This document shows, one piece after another, positions 1 through 6,138 of a stretch of DNA of 6,138 nt (its first letter is position 1; the number at the start of each line of letters is the position of its first letter). The position numbers were made by a program, and so were the translations under genes. Under the pieces are notes generated by a model that did not search any database, was not told the origin of the DNA, and saw only the letters and a list, made by a program, of their open reading frames with translations. The stretch covers positions 1 to 6,138 of the forward strand of contig DATKCA010000245.1 in assembly GCA_035544675.1 (NCBI GenBank), in the 5' to 3' direction. This stretch comes from DATKCA01 sp035544675 (GTDB taxonomy: Bacteria > Acidobacteriota > Thermoanaerobaculia > Gp7-AA8).

Positions 1-2211
1 GCGCGCGCCGCAACCGTGGCCAGCCAGTTCGGGATGGCCAGCGAAACGACGCGAACGAAGAAGCCGCTCATCGTCCGGCTGCAGGCGCCGCGCTTCTTCG
101 TCGTCGGCGACCAGACCGTGGTCTCGGCGGTCGTCAACAACAACACCGACCGCAAGCTCACCGTCGCTCCATCGCTGGACGTTACCGGCCTCGTCGTCAC
201 CGGTCTCTATATCGACGGGAAGATGACGAAGGGTGAAGCGGGCCGGATCAGTGTCGAGCCTGACAGTGAAGGGCGCATCGATTGGGTGGTGAGCGTGAAG
301 GAGCCTGGAACGGCGCGACTGCGCGTCACGGCGAAATCGGGTGATCTCGCCGACGCCATGGAGCGAAGCTACCCGGTCGAGGATCACGGCATCGACAAGC
401 TCATCGCCGTCTCCGGAAAGACGCGCGGCTCGGAAGCGACGTGGAAGCTGGAGATCCCGCGGGAGCGTCGCTCCACGACGATGATCGTGCAGGTTGCTCC
501 AAGCATTGCCGTCACGATGCTCGACGCCCTTCCTTACCTCATCGATTACCCGTACGGCTGCACCGAGCAGACCATGTCCCGCTTCCTCCCCACCGTCGTC
601 GTGGCCAAAACGCTCAGCGACCTCGGTATCCCGCGCGAAGTCGTGGCCACCCGGCTCTTCGGCGGCATCGAGCAGAAGTCCGCCGACAAGACACAGCCGA
701 AGGGGAAGAAGGACCTCGAGAAGCTCGACGAGATGACGCGCGCCGGCCTCATGCGCCTCTACGATTTCCAGCACGGCGACGGCGGATGGGGATGGTGGAA
801 GGAAGGCGACAGCGATCATCACATGACCGCCTACGTCGTCTGGGGTCTGGCGCTGGCGCGCGACGCCGGGATCAGCGTTCGCGGCGGCGTCATCGAGCGG
901 GCCGTCGCTTACTTGCAGAACGAGCTGGTGAAGGAAGAGCTCGATCCGGACCGGCAGGCCTGGATGCTCCACGCGCTGGCGGCGACGGCGAAGGGGCGCG
1001 CGCCTCAGGCGTTCGAGAAAGCGGCCATCGATAATCTGTGGAAGAAGCGTGCGCGCCTCAGCGGCTACGGCCTCGCGCTCTATGCGCTCAGCGCGCATCA
1101 GTTCGGACTGAGCGAGCAGGCCCGGACGCTCTCGCGGAACCTGGAGAACGGCGCGGCCATCGACAACGCTCCCGACGCTTCGCTTCTGGTGAAGGGAAGC
1201 GGCTCAGGGGCCGGCACGGTGATGGCGACGGCGCACTGGGGCGCGCCGGCTTTCTGGTGGCGCTGGTACGACGGGCCGGTGGAGTCGACGGCGCTGTCGC
1301 TGCGCGCGCTTTCGGCGATCGATCCGAAGCATCGGCTCATCGAGCCGTCGATGAACTGGCTGGTGAAGAATCGTCGCGGCGCCCAGTGGAGCAACACGCG
1401 CGACACGGCCATGGCCGTCCTGGCGCTCAGCGATTACCTTCGGGCCAGCGGCGAGCTGGGCGGCGACGTGGAGTACGAGGTCAGCGTCAACGGTGTGAGC
1501 GTTGCCACGAAAAGACTGGCCCGGAGCGAAATGCTCTCTGCGCCCAGCCGCTTCTCCGTGCCGGCATCGGCCATCCGCGACGGCGTGAACCTCGTGACGG
1601 TGAAGCAGACCAGGGGTGGTGGCGCGCTCTATGTGTCGGCCGAGGCGCGATTCTTCAGTCTCGAGGAGCCGGTCAAGGCGGCCGGCAATGAGATCTTCTT
1701 CCAGCGTGGGTACGAGAGGCTGGTGGGCCGCCCGACGCTGCTCAAGGGATACGTCTACGACAAGGTGCCGATGAAGGATGGCGATTCGATCCGGAGCGGC
1801 GAGCGCGTCGACGTCATCGTCACCGTGGAAGTGAAAAACGACTACGAGTATCTATTGATAGAGGATCTCAAGCCGGCCGGGCTCGAGGCGGTGGAGCTGG
1901 TCAGTGGCACGCCGCTGTACGCGCGCAAGCTGAAGGCGCCGGCGGTGGCGAAGGCGAAGCGAACGGCGGCCACCGTCGTGCCGCCGGACAACGATTCCAC
2001 GGCGAGGCGCCGGGTCTATCAGGAGCTGCGCGATCGCAAGGTGGCCATGTTCATCGACAGGCTCGAACAGGGTGTGTGGGAGATCCGCTACACGCTGCGA
2101 GCCGAGGTGCCCGGGACATTCCACGCCCTGCCGCTGATGGGCGGAGCGATGTACGTCCCGGAGATCAAGGGCAACAGCGACGAGATTCGGATGACGGTGG
2201 AGGAGAGGTAA
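1..2211 (+). CDS. Bacterial alpha-2-macroglobulin family protein, C-terminal part (5' end outside window)
   Basis: Seen: the frame is open from base 1, and the GTG at 16 lies inside a conserved domain, so the gene starts upstream. At about 64-150 is the start of the central A2M domain (APRFFVVGDQ, then a VNNNTD stretch). The thioester motif GCTEQ follows, with Cys codon 559-561 and Gln codon 568-570. The alpha-toroid thioester domain runs to about 1440 (GGWGWW at 781-798, TRDTAMAVLALSDYL near its end). A CUB-like linker lies at about 1460-1660 and a receptor-binding-like MG10 domain at about 1700-2200, including ELRDRKVAMFIDRL and AMYVPEIKGNSDE. Known: such proteins are large envelope or periplasmic traps. 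A protease cuts the bait region, and the Cys-Gln thioester then bonds the attacker covalently. The bait region and any signal or lipobox are upstream. The common partner pbpC is not downstream; upstream is unseen. About 30 Ala/Lys/Pro-rich residues at about 1920-2015 look like a linker inside MG10. The family call is very secure; the defensive role is inferred. Confidence 0.93.
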   Translation, partial: ARAATVASQFGMASETTRTKKPLIVRLQAPRFFVVGDQTVVSAVVNNNTDRKLTVAPSLDVTGLVVTGLYIDGKMTKGEAGRISVEPDSEGRIDWVVSVKEPGTARLRVTAKSGDLADAMERSYPVEDHGIDKLIAVSGKTRGSEATWKLEIPRERRSTTMIVQVAPSIAVTMLDALPYLIDYPYGCTEQTMSRFLPTVVVAKTLSDLGIPREVVATRLFGGIEQKSADKTQPKGKKDLEKLDEMTRAGLMRLYDFQHGDGGWGWWKEGDSDHHMTAYVVWGLALARDAGISVRGGVIERAVAYLQNELVKEELDPDRQAWMLHALAATAKGRAPQAFEKAAIDNLWKKRARLSGYGLALYALSAHQFGLSEQARTLSRNLENGAAIDNAPDASLLVKGSGSGAGTVMATAHWGAPAFWWRWYDGPVESTALSLRALSAIDPKHRLIEPSMNWLVKNRRGAQWSNTRDTAMAVLALSDYLRASGELGGDVEYEVSVNGVSVATKRLARSEMLSAPSRFSVPASAIRDGVNLVTVKQTRGGGALYVSAEARFFSLEEPVKAAGNEIFFQRGYERLVGRPTLLKGYVYDKVPMKDGDSIRSGERVDVIVTVEVKNDYEYLLIEDLKPAGLEAVELVSGTPLYARKLKAPAVAKAKRTAATVVPPDNDSTARRRVYQELRDRKVAMFIDRLEQGVWEIRYTLRAEVPGTFHALPLMGGAMYVPEIKGNSDEIRMTVEER

Positions 2212-2249
2212 GGCAGATGGACGGTGCAGGAACACCTCATCCGACGCAC

Positions 2250-2343
2250 CGTCATTCCGAGCGTAGCGAGGAATCCGGGGGACGGGGTGGTACGGACGCG
2301 CGCCGCCCACCGCCCGGATCCCTCGCTCACGCTCGGGATGACG
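2250..2343. repeat. Imperfect inverted repeat (REP/MITE-like palindromic element) between convergent genes
   Basis: The left arm is 2250-2279 and the right arm 2313-2343, separated by a 33-base GC-rich loop. Compared with the reverse complement of the right arm, the left arm matches at 28 positions, with two substitutions and one extra base in the right arm. The core reads CATTCCGAGCGTAGCGAGG on the left and GATCCCTCGCTCACGCTCGG on the right. From memory, this core resembles a palindrome scattered between genes of many GC-rich environmental bacteria, where it gives rise to spurious predicted peptides such as HSERSEES; that reading also occurs here. It lies 38 bases after the macroglobulin stop and 32 bases past the hydrolase stop, so both transcripts would run into the hairpin. 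It may therefore protect or define RNA 3' ends. No T-tract follows on either strand, so it is not a classical intrinsic terminator. The rest of the 2212-2375 gap shows nothing I can name. Confidence 0.85.
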
Positions 2344-2375
2344 TGCGCGCGCCGGCGCTCGCGGTTCTCGTCACG

Positions 2376-3395
2376 TCAACGCCGGTCGATCGAGTTGATC
2401 ACCTTCTTGATGGGATGCAGTAACGCCTGCGGGTTGAACGTGTGCATGTTGTGGACGGTGTCGGGTCCGATCAGCGGGAAGAAGAGCTTGTCGCGGCTGT
2501 CTCCCGTCAGATTTCCATAAAGCGTGGCGTGTTCTCCGGGGAACTGGAAGAACCCGTCCTGTTCGAGCGAGATGACCCCGGCGACCGTCCCCGAGGACCG
2601 GCCGAACAATCCCAGCCGCACTGACGGGCGTAGAACAGGATGAACGACCTGACTCCCTGCGCTGGCCGACTCGAGTGAAATGTAGCGGGCCAGATCGGCC
2701 GGACTGGGAACGCCAACCGGGTTCCCTGCGCGGTCCAGGTAGAAGAGGCCGGGCCACACCGACGGGGGGAAATCGACCACGGGGCCGAGAACGGGATCGA
2801 TCCGCACAAACGCAGAGAGGATTCCCAGCGCCGTTCCGGAATCGACAAAGGCCCACGGCGCGGGCTTCGCCGGAACGGGCGCGATCAACACCGCTCCGCG
2901 AATGCCGAGCTCCGCGCGCAGACTCGTCCCCTGCGCCGCCAGTCTCTCCTGCGCCAACTGCACGATCAGCGCGCCCATCGAATGGCCGATGACCACGTCG
3001 ATTGTGTCGAGCGCGTCGATGACGCCGAGCGTGGACGTCACGTAGTCCTCGAGCGCGAGGAGGCCGAAGACGAGGCCGTCCGGCACGGCGCTGTTTCCAT
3101 GACCGGGAAGGTCGGCCACGATGACCCGGGCTACCTTGTCGCCGAGGTGTTCGTCGAACAGCGCGTTGGCGAGAGGCTCGAACGTCGCTGCCGTCTGCGC
3201 CAGACCGGGAACGATGAAGACGTCGATCCCGGGCCCGCCGGACGGATTCGAATACACCTGCGCCGTCACTTGGGTCGTGACGTTTTCGCGCAGCGTGATG
3301 TTGAAGGTGAGGCTCTCCTGAGCGACAACACTGGCACTTGCGAGAAGAATGGAGACCGCTACCGCCACAAGGCGGCGAATCGAGAGAGAGTTCAC
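2376..3395 (-). CDS. Secreted alpha/beta-hydrolase (lipase/esterase-like), 339 aa
   Basis: Predicted serine hydrolase of the alpha/beta-hydrolase fold, exported; substrate unknown. I chose the GTG at 3395 because AGGAG lies six bases upstream and a signal peptide follows at once. The peptide has NSLSIRR, then a hydrophobic core of about 17 residues ending SASVVA, with likely cleavage after residue 25 (VVA/QE). An upstream ATG at 3446 would add 17 residues before the signal peptide and has less support. Visible motifs, numbered from the GTG: IVPGLAQTAATF near 61-72 (oxyanion loop), DLPGHGNS near 95-102, and GHSMG with nucleophile Ser139. LEQDGFF has a candidate acid at Asp280, and VHNMH has a candidate base at His315 or His318. 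The acid and base are guesses from spacing. There is no lipobox cysteine, so the product should be soluble in the periplasm or outside. It converges on the macroglobulin gene and diverges from the kinase gene with a 62-base gap. Fold and export are secure; lipase, esterase or amidase activity is not distinguishable. Confidence 0.9.
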   Translation of the reverse strand: MNSLSIRRLVAVAVSILLASASVVAQESLTFNITLRENVTTQVTAQVYSNPSGGPGIDVFIVPGLAQTAATFEPLANALFDEHLGDKVARVIVADLPGHGNSAVPDGLVFGLLALEDYVTSTLGVIDALDTIDVVIGHSMGALIVQLAQERLAAQGTSLRAELGIRGAVLIAPVPAKPAPWAFVDSGTALGILSAFVRIDPVLGPVVDFPPSVWPGLFYLDRAGNPVGVPSPADLARYISLESASAGSQVVHPVLRPSVRLGLFGRSSGTVAGVISLEQDGFFQFPGEHATLYGNLTGDSRDKLFFPLIGPDTVHNMHTFNPQALLHPIKKVINSIDRR

Positions 3396-3457
3396 GCCTG
3401 GCTCCTGTAATTGAGATTGAACTGGATTGAAGGCGCAATTCTGCAACGCATGCGATC
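3396..3457. promoter_or_regulatory. Divergent intergenic region, probable promoters of hydrolase and kinase genes
   Basis: These 62 bases separate the two divergent start codons and are visibly more AT-rich than the genes on either side. If both genes are transcribed from their own promoters, those promoters lie here or overlap the 5' coding ends. Three ATTGA pentamers sit on the plus strand at 3410-3414, 3416-3420 and 3426-3430, and the 8-base palindrome CGCATGCG lies at 3447-3454. I could not fit a convincing -35/-10 pair with normal spacing on either strand. No strong Shine-Dalgarno precedes the kinase ATG at the usual distance; GAAGG at 3429-3433 is about 24 bases away. Promoter function is inferred from position only. 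Confidence 0.4.
3402..3406 (-). promoter_or_regulatory. Ribosome binding site that decides the hydrolase start
   Basis: On the minus strand AGGAG is followed by six bases (CCAGGC) and then GTG at 3395-3393. This is a near-ideal Shine-Dalgarno sequence and spacing. It supports the GTG start over the in-frame upstream ATG at 3446, which would place a non-signal-like leader before the signal peptide. Confidence 0.8.
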
Positions 3458-6133
3458 ATGCATCCAGACTTCATGGATCTGACCCCAGGCACACGGCTGG
3501 GCCCGTACGAGATCGTCGGACGCATTGGCGCCGGCGGCATGGGCGAAGTCTTCAAAGCCCGCGACACGCGGCTGGACCGCAGCGTGGCCATCAAAGTCCT
3601 CTCCGGTGAATTCGCCGGCGACGAGGCGCTGCGCACGCGGTTCGACCGAGAGGCCCGCACGATCTCGCAGCTCAATCACGCTCACATCTGCACGCTTCAT
3701 GACGTCGGTGACGAGAACGGCGTCAGGTATCTGGTCATGGAGCTGCTCGAGGGCGAGACGCTCGCCGACCGCATCGCTCGCGGTCCTCTGCCGATGTCCA
3801 GCGTCCTGCGCTACGGGGCCGAGATCGCCCATGCGCTGGACCGCGCGCATCGCGCCGGCGTCGTCCATCGAGACCTGAAACCGGCCAACGTCATGATCAC
3901 AAAGAGCGGCGCAAAGCTGCTCGACTTCGGCCTGGCCAAGAGCGCCACCATCGACGTCGATCCCGACGACCACACGCAGCGAATGCCCCTCACTCGCGAA
4001 GGGACGATCGTCGGCACGTTCCAGTACATGGCGCCCGAGCAGCTGGAGGGAGAAGAGGCGGATGCGCGAACCGACATCTTCGCGCTCGGCGCCGTCCTCT
4101 ACGAGATGGCCACGGGACGGCGGGCATTCGAGGGAAAGACGAAAACGAGTCTCATCGCAGCGATCGCGGAGCGCGATCCTGTCCCGATCTCCGAGATCCA
4201 GCCATTGACCCCTCCGGCGTTCGAGCACGTAGTGGCGAAATGTCTCGAAAAGAACCGTGACACGCGATGGCAGAGCGCGTTCGACATAGCCGAGGAGTTG
4301 CGGTGGCTGGCGTCGGCGAGCGGGGCGAAGAAGACGTCGCAGTTCAGCTTGCGCGAACGCCTGGTCTGGATTGTCACCGTCCTCTTCCTGGCGGTGGCGC
4401 TGCTCGCTTCCATGCTTCGCACACCCGCGAAGCGTGACGAGCCGCTCGCCGCGCGATTGCCATTCACCGTGCCCGGAGCCACGGCAATGAGCTCCATGTC
4501 GCTGTCACACGACGGGCGGATGCTGGCGTTCGTCGCCGACGCCACCGACGGCCAGCGCCTGCTGTGGATCCGGCCGCTCGACTCCACCACGGCCACCCCC
4601 ATCGAGAAAACCAACGGCGCCCAATATCCGTTCTGGTCGCCCGACTCTCGCTATGTGGCCTTCTTCTCGGAAAACCGGCTGAAGAAGGTGGACGTCGCCG
4701 GCGGAGCACCGCAGACGATCTGCATGGTGCGGAACGGAAGAGGCGGCTCATGGAACCAGGACGGCACGATCCTGTTTGCGCCCACAGGCTCCGGTCCACT
4801 CCATCGGATCGCCGCGACGGGAGGCGTCTCCACTCCGGTGACGAAGCTCCAGCGCGGCGTTTCGACGCATCGCTGGCCGCAGTTCCTCGAGGACGGCCGC
4901 CGCTTCCTCTATCTCGCCACCACGTTCGGAACGGTCGTGGATCGCAGCGACTTCGGCATCTACGCCGTCGACCCGGACTCGAACGTCGACAAACGCATTC
5001 TCGCCGTGAACTCGAATTTCGCGCGCGTGGCCGGATGGCTGATTTACGTCCGCGAAAAAACTCTGTACGCGCACGCATTCGATTCCGACCGCCTGGAGAT
5101 GAAAGGTGATCCGATCCCGCTCGCAGCAGACATCAGCTTCGCGCGAATCGTGTCGTGGGCCGAGTTCGCAGCGGCTCCCGGCGCGCTCGTCTATCAGACC
5201 GGTGAGAGTCGCGACGCCACGCAGATCGCGTGGTTCGATCGCGGCGGTGCGCCCGCCGAACAGCTCGGGTCGATCGGCCACGTGCTCAATCCCAGCATCG
5301 CTCCCGACGGCAACCGTCTCGCCGTCGGCGTGACAGACAGCCAGGCCACCAACTCCGACATCTGGGTGATCGGCAACCGCGGCAGGACGCGACAGCGCCT
5401 GACATTTTCCCCGGCCGAAGATACGAACCCGGTATGGTCCCGCGACGGCGCGTGGATCGCGTTCAACACGTACGATGGAGGCGAGCAGGTCATGGCCCGC
5501 GCGGCAGCGAGCGGCCGCGGCGATCAGTTGATCATCCACCGCGCAAAGTCTTCGCCCAGTCCGCTGCCGACCGACGTTTCACCGGATGGCAAGTGGATCG
5601 TCTTTCAAACGTACAGCGCGCAGGGCGGTGAAGATCTGATGGTCGTTCCTTCTGATGGAAGCGCTGCGGCGACGAAGCTGATCGCGACACCCGCGGCCGA
5701 GCTCGCCGCACGCGTTTCCCCGGATGGACAGTGGCTCGCGTTCACCTCCGACGAGTCCGGCACTTCAGAGATTTATCTCACGCGATTCCCCGCCGCTCAT
5801 CCGAAGTGGCAGGTGTCGACGGGCGGAGGGAGAGAACCGCGATGGCGCGGCGACGGCAAAGAGATCTTCTACATCGACCGCGGCAAGCGCCTGGTCGCGA
5901 TCCGCGTGACACCCGGCGAAGTCCCGGAGTTCGGCACACCCGCCCCCCTGTTCCGGCCGCCGGTTCGCGATCCGATGTCGGGAACCGACATCTGGAGCTA
6001 CGACGTGGCGCCGGACGGGAAATCGTTTGCCGTGAACATCGCCGATCCCCGCGCGAACCAGCTCGAGACGACGTTGTGGCTGAACTGGGAGCGCGACCCG
6101 GCGATCCGGCGGCGTGCGGCCTCCGCCGATTGA
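3458..6133 (+). CDS. Transmembrane serine/threonine protein kinase with C-terminal TolB/PD40-type beta-propeller, 891 aa
   Basis: Hanks-type kinase predicted to phosphorylate Ser/Thr of unknown cytoplasmic targets. All key residues are visible: glycine loop GAGGMGEV (24-31), VAIK Lys46, alpha-C Glu65, HRDLKPAN (137-144, catalytic Asp139), DFG (156-158), APE (192-194), alpha-F Asp206 and late Arg270. The HRD arginine makes it an RD kinase, so control by activation-loop phosphorylation is likely; Thr179, Thr183 and Thr187 are candidates. The kinase domain spans about 17-284. A single membrane helix follows at about 302-320 (bases 4361-4417), flanked by RERL and RTPAKR. Residues about 335-865 carry repeated PD40/WD40-like strands such as WSPDSRYVAFFS, VSPDGKWIVFQTY and VSPDGQWLAFTSDESG. 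They end with a section typical of the family, QVSTGGGREPRWRGDGKEIFYID. With the kinase inside, the propeller should lie outside and act as a sensor or docking module; there are no PASTA repeats. An alternative start is the ATG at 3473 (MDLTPGTRLGPYEI), typical of homologues; neither ATG has a good Shine-Dalgarno. The stop is five bases from the window end, so downstream context is unseen. Confidence 0.95.
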   Translation: MHPDFMDLTPGTRLGPYEIVGRIGAGGMGEVFKARDTRLDRSVAIKVLSGEFAGDEALRTRFDREARTISQLNHAHICTLHDVGDENGVRYLVMELLEGETLADRIARGPLPMSSVLRYGAEIAHALDRAHRAGVVHRDLKPANVMITKSGAKLLDFGLAKSATIDVDPDDHTQRMPLTREGTIVGTFQYMAPEQLEGEEADARTDIFALGAVLYEMATGRRAFEGKTKTSLIAAIAERDPVPISEIQPLTPPAFEHVVAKCLEKNRDTRWQSAFDIAEELRWLASASGAKKTSQFSLRERLVWIVTVLFLAVALLASMLRTPAKRDEPLAARLPFTVPGATAMSSMSLSHDGRMLAFVADATDGQRLLWIRPLDSTTATPIEKTNGAQYPFWSPDSRYVAFFSENRLKKVDVAGGAPQTICMVRNGRGGSWNQDGTILFAPTGSGPLHRIAATGGVSTPVTKLQRGVSTHRWPQFLEDGRRFLYLATTFGTVVDRSDFGIYAVDPDSNVDKRILAVNSNFARVAGWLIYVREKTLYAHAFDSDRLEMKGDPIPLAADISFARIVSWAEFAAAPGALVYQTGESRDATQIAWFDRGGAPAEQLGSIGHVLNPSIAPDGNRLAVGVTDSQATNSDIWVIGNRGRTRQRLTFSPAEDTNPVWSRDGAWIAFNTYDGGEQVMARAAASGRGDQLIIHRAKSSPSPLPTDVSPDGKWIVFQTYSAQGGEDLMVVPSDGSAAATKLIATPAAELAARVSPDGQWLAFTSDESGTSEIYLTRFPAAHPKWQVSTGGGREPRWRGDGKEIFYIDRGKRLVAIRVTPGEVPEFGTPAPLFRPPVRDPMSGTDIWSYDVAPDGKSFAVNIADPRANQLETTLWLNWERDPAIRRRAASAD

Positions 6134-6138
6134 CGGGC

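Noticed and set aside
16..18. GTG as the true start of the macroglobulin gene
   Set aside because: The frame is open back to base 1, no ribosome binding site is visible, and the protein would begin just before the A2M domain, missing the N-terminal macroglobulin and bait regions found in the family.
2250..2343. Classical Rho-independent terminator
   Set aside because: The hairpin is strong but has a 33-base loop and no T-tract on either strand, so I annotate it as a repeat only.
2349..2358. Perfect 10-base palindrome GCGCCGGCGC
   Set aside because: Short, pure GC, and readily expected by chance in this composition; it does not extend beyond 10 bases.
2076..2520. Short plus-strand open frames crossing the convergent intergenic gap
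   Set aside because: They read through the inverted repeat, giving peptides like HSERSEES and VIPSVARNPG. I regard these as spurious products of this type of repeat.
3411..3440. Sigma-70-like promoter for the kinase (TTGAGA or TTGAAC with a downstream AATTCT-like box)
   Set aside because: The -10 matches are poor and the spacings fall at 14 or 18 bases with weak hexamers, so no specific promoter call is supported.
2371..3675. Minus-strand open frame of 434 codons over the hydrolase gene
   Set aside because: It is in a different frame from the hydrolase, is extremely Arg-rich, and overlaps the kinase 5' end. The hydrolase frame carries the signal peptide, ribosome binding site and catalytic motifs.
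3392..4228. Long minus-strand open frame (278 codons) opposite the kinase domain
   Set aside because: It lies antisense to unmistakable kinase motifs and its translation is Arg/Asp/Gly-rich with no recognisable domain. Long antisense open frames are expected at this GC content.
4748..5539. Minus-strand open frame of 263 codons opposite the kinase propeller region
   Set aside because: No domain or ribosome binding site is evident, and the plus strand has continuous PD40-like repeats here. It is a shadow frame.

Overview
This GC-rich window has three protein-coding genes, densely packed, with no RNA genes, CRISPR array or transposase. The kinase fused to a TolB/PD40-type propeller is an architecture common in Acidobacteriota and related soil or environmental bacteria. 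Together with the large alpha-2-macroglobulin and a dispersed-type inverted repeat, it suggests an acidobacterial or similar environmental genome. That assignment is inference from architecture, not from a marker gene.

Layout: (1) Bases 1-2211 (+) hold the C-terminal part of a bacterial alpha-2-macroglobulin. The frame is open at the left edge, so the gene begins outside the window. It keeps the thioester motif Cys-Thr-Glu-Gln. (2) Bases 2212-2375 are a convergent intergenic gap dominated by an imperfect inverted repeat at 2250-2343, of the kind scattered through many environmental bacterial genomes. (3) Bases 2376-3395 (-) encode a secreted alpha/beta-hydrolase with a GHSMG nucleophile elbow. 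Its start is best placed at a GTG behind a clear AGGAG ribosome binding site. (4) Bases 3396-3457 are a short divergent intergenic region that probably holds both promoters. (5) Bases 3458-6133 (+) encode a complete transmembrane serine/threonine protein kinase with a C-terminal beta-propeller.

Two of the three products should act outside the cytoplasm (macroglobulin and hydrolase), and the third spans the membrane with its propeller predicted outside. The theme is cell-envelope function: trapping of foreign proteases, hydrolysis of an unknown ester or amide, and signalling across the membrane. The divergent hydrolase-kinase pair could be co-regulated, but nothing in the sequence proves a functional link. 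I found no convincing previously undescribed system. The most useful items are the inverted repeat, the corrected hydrolase start, the unusual C-terminal motif of the hydrolase and the short divergent promoter region.
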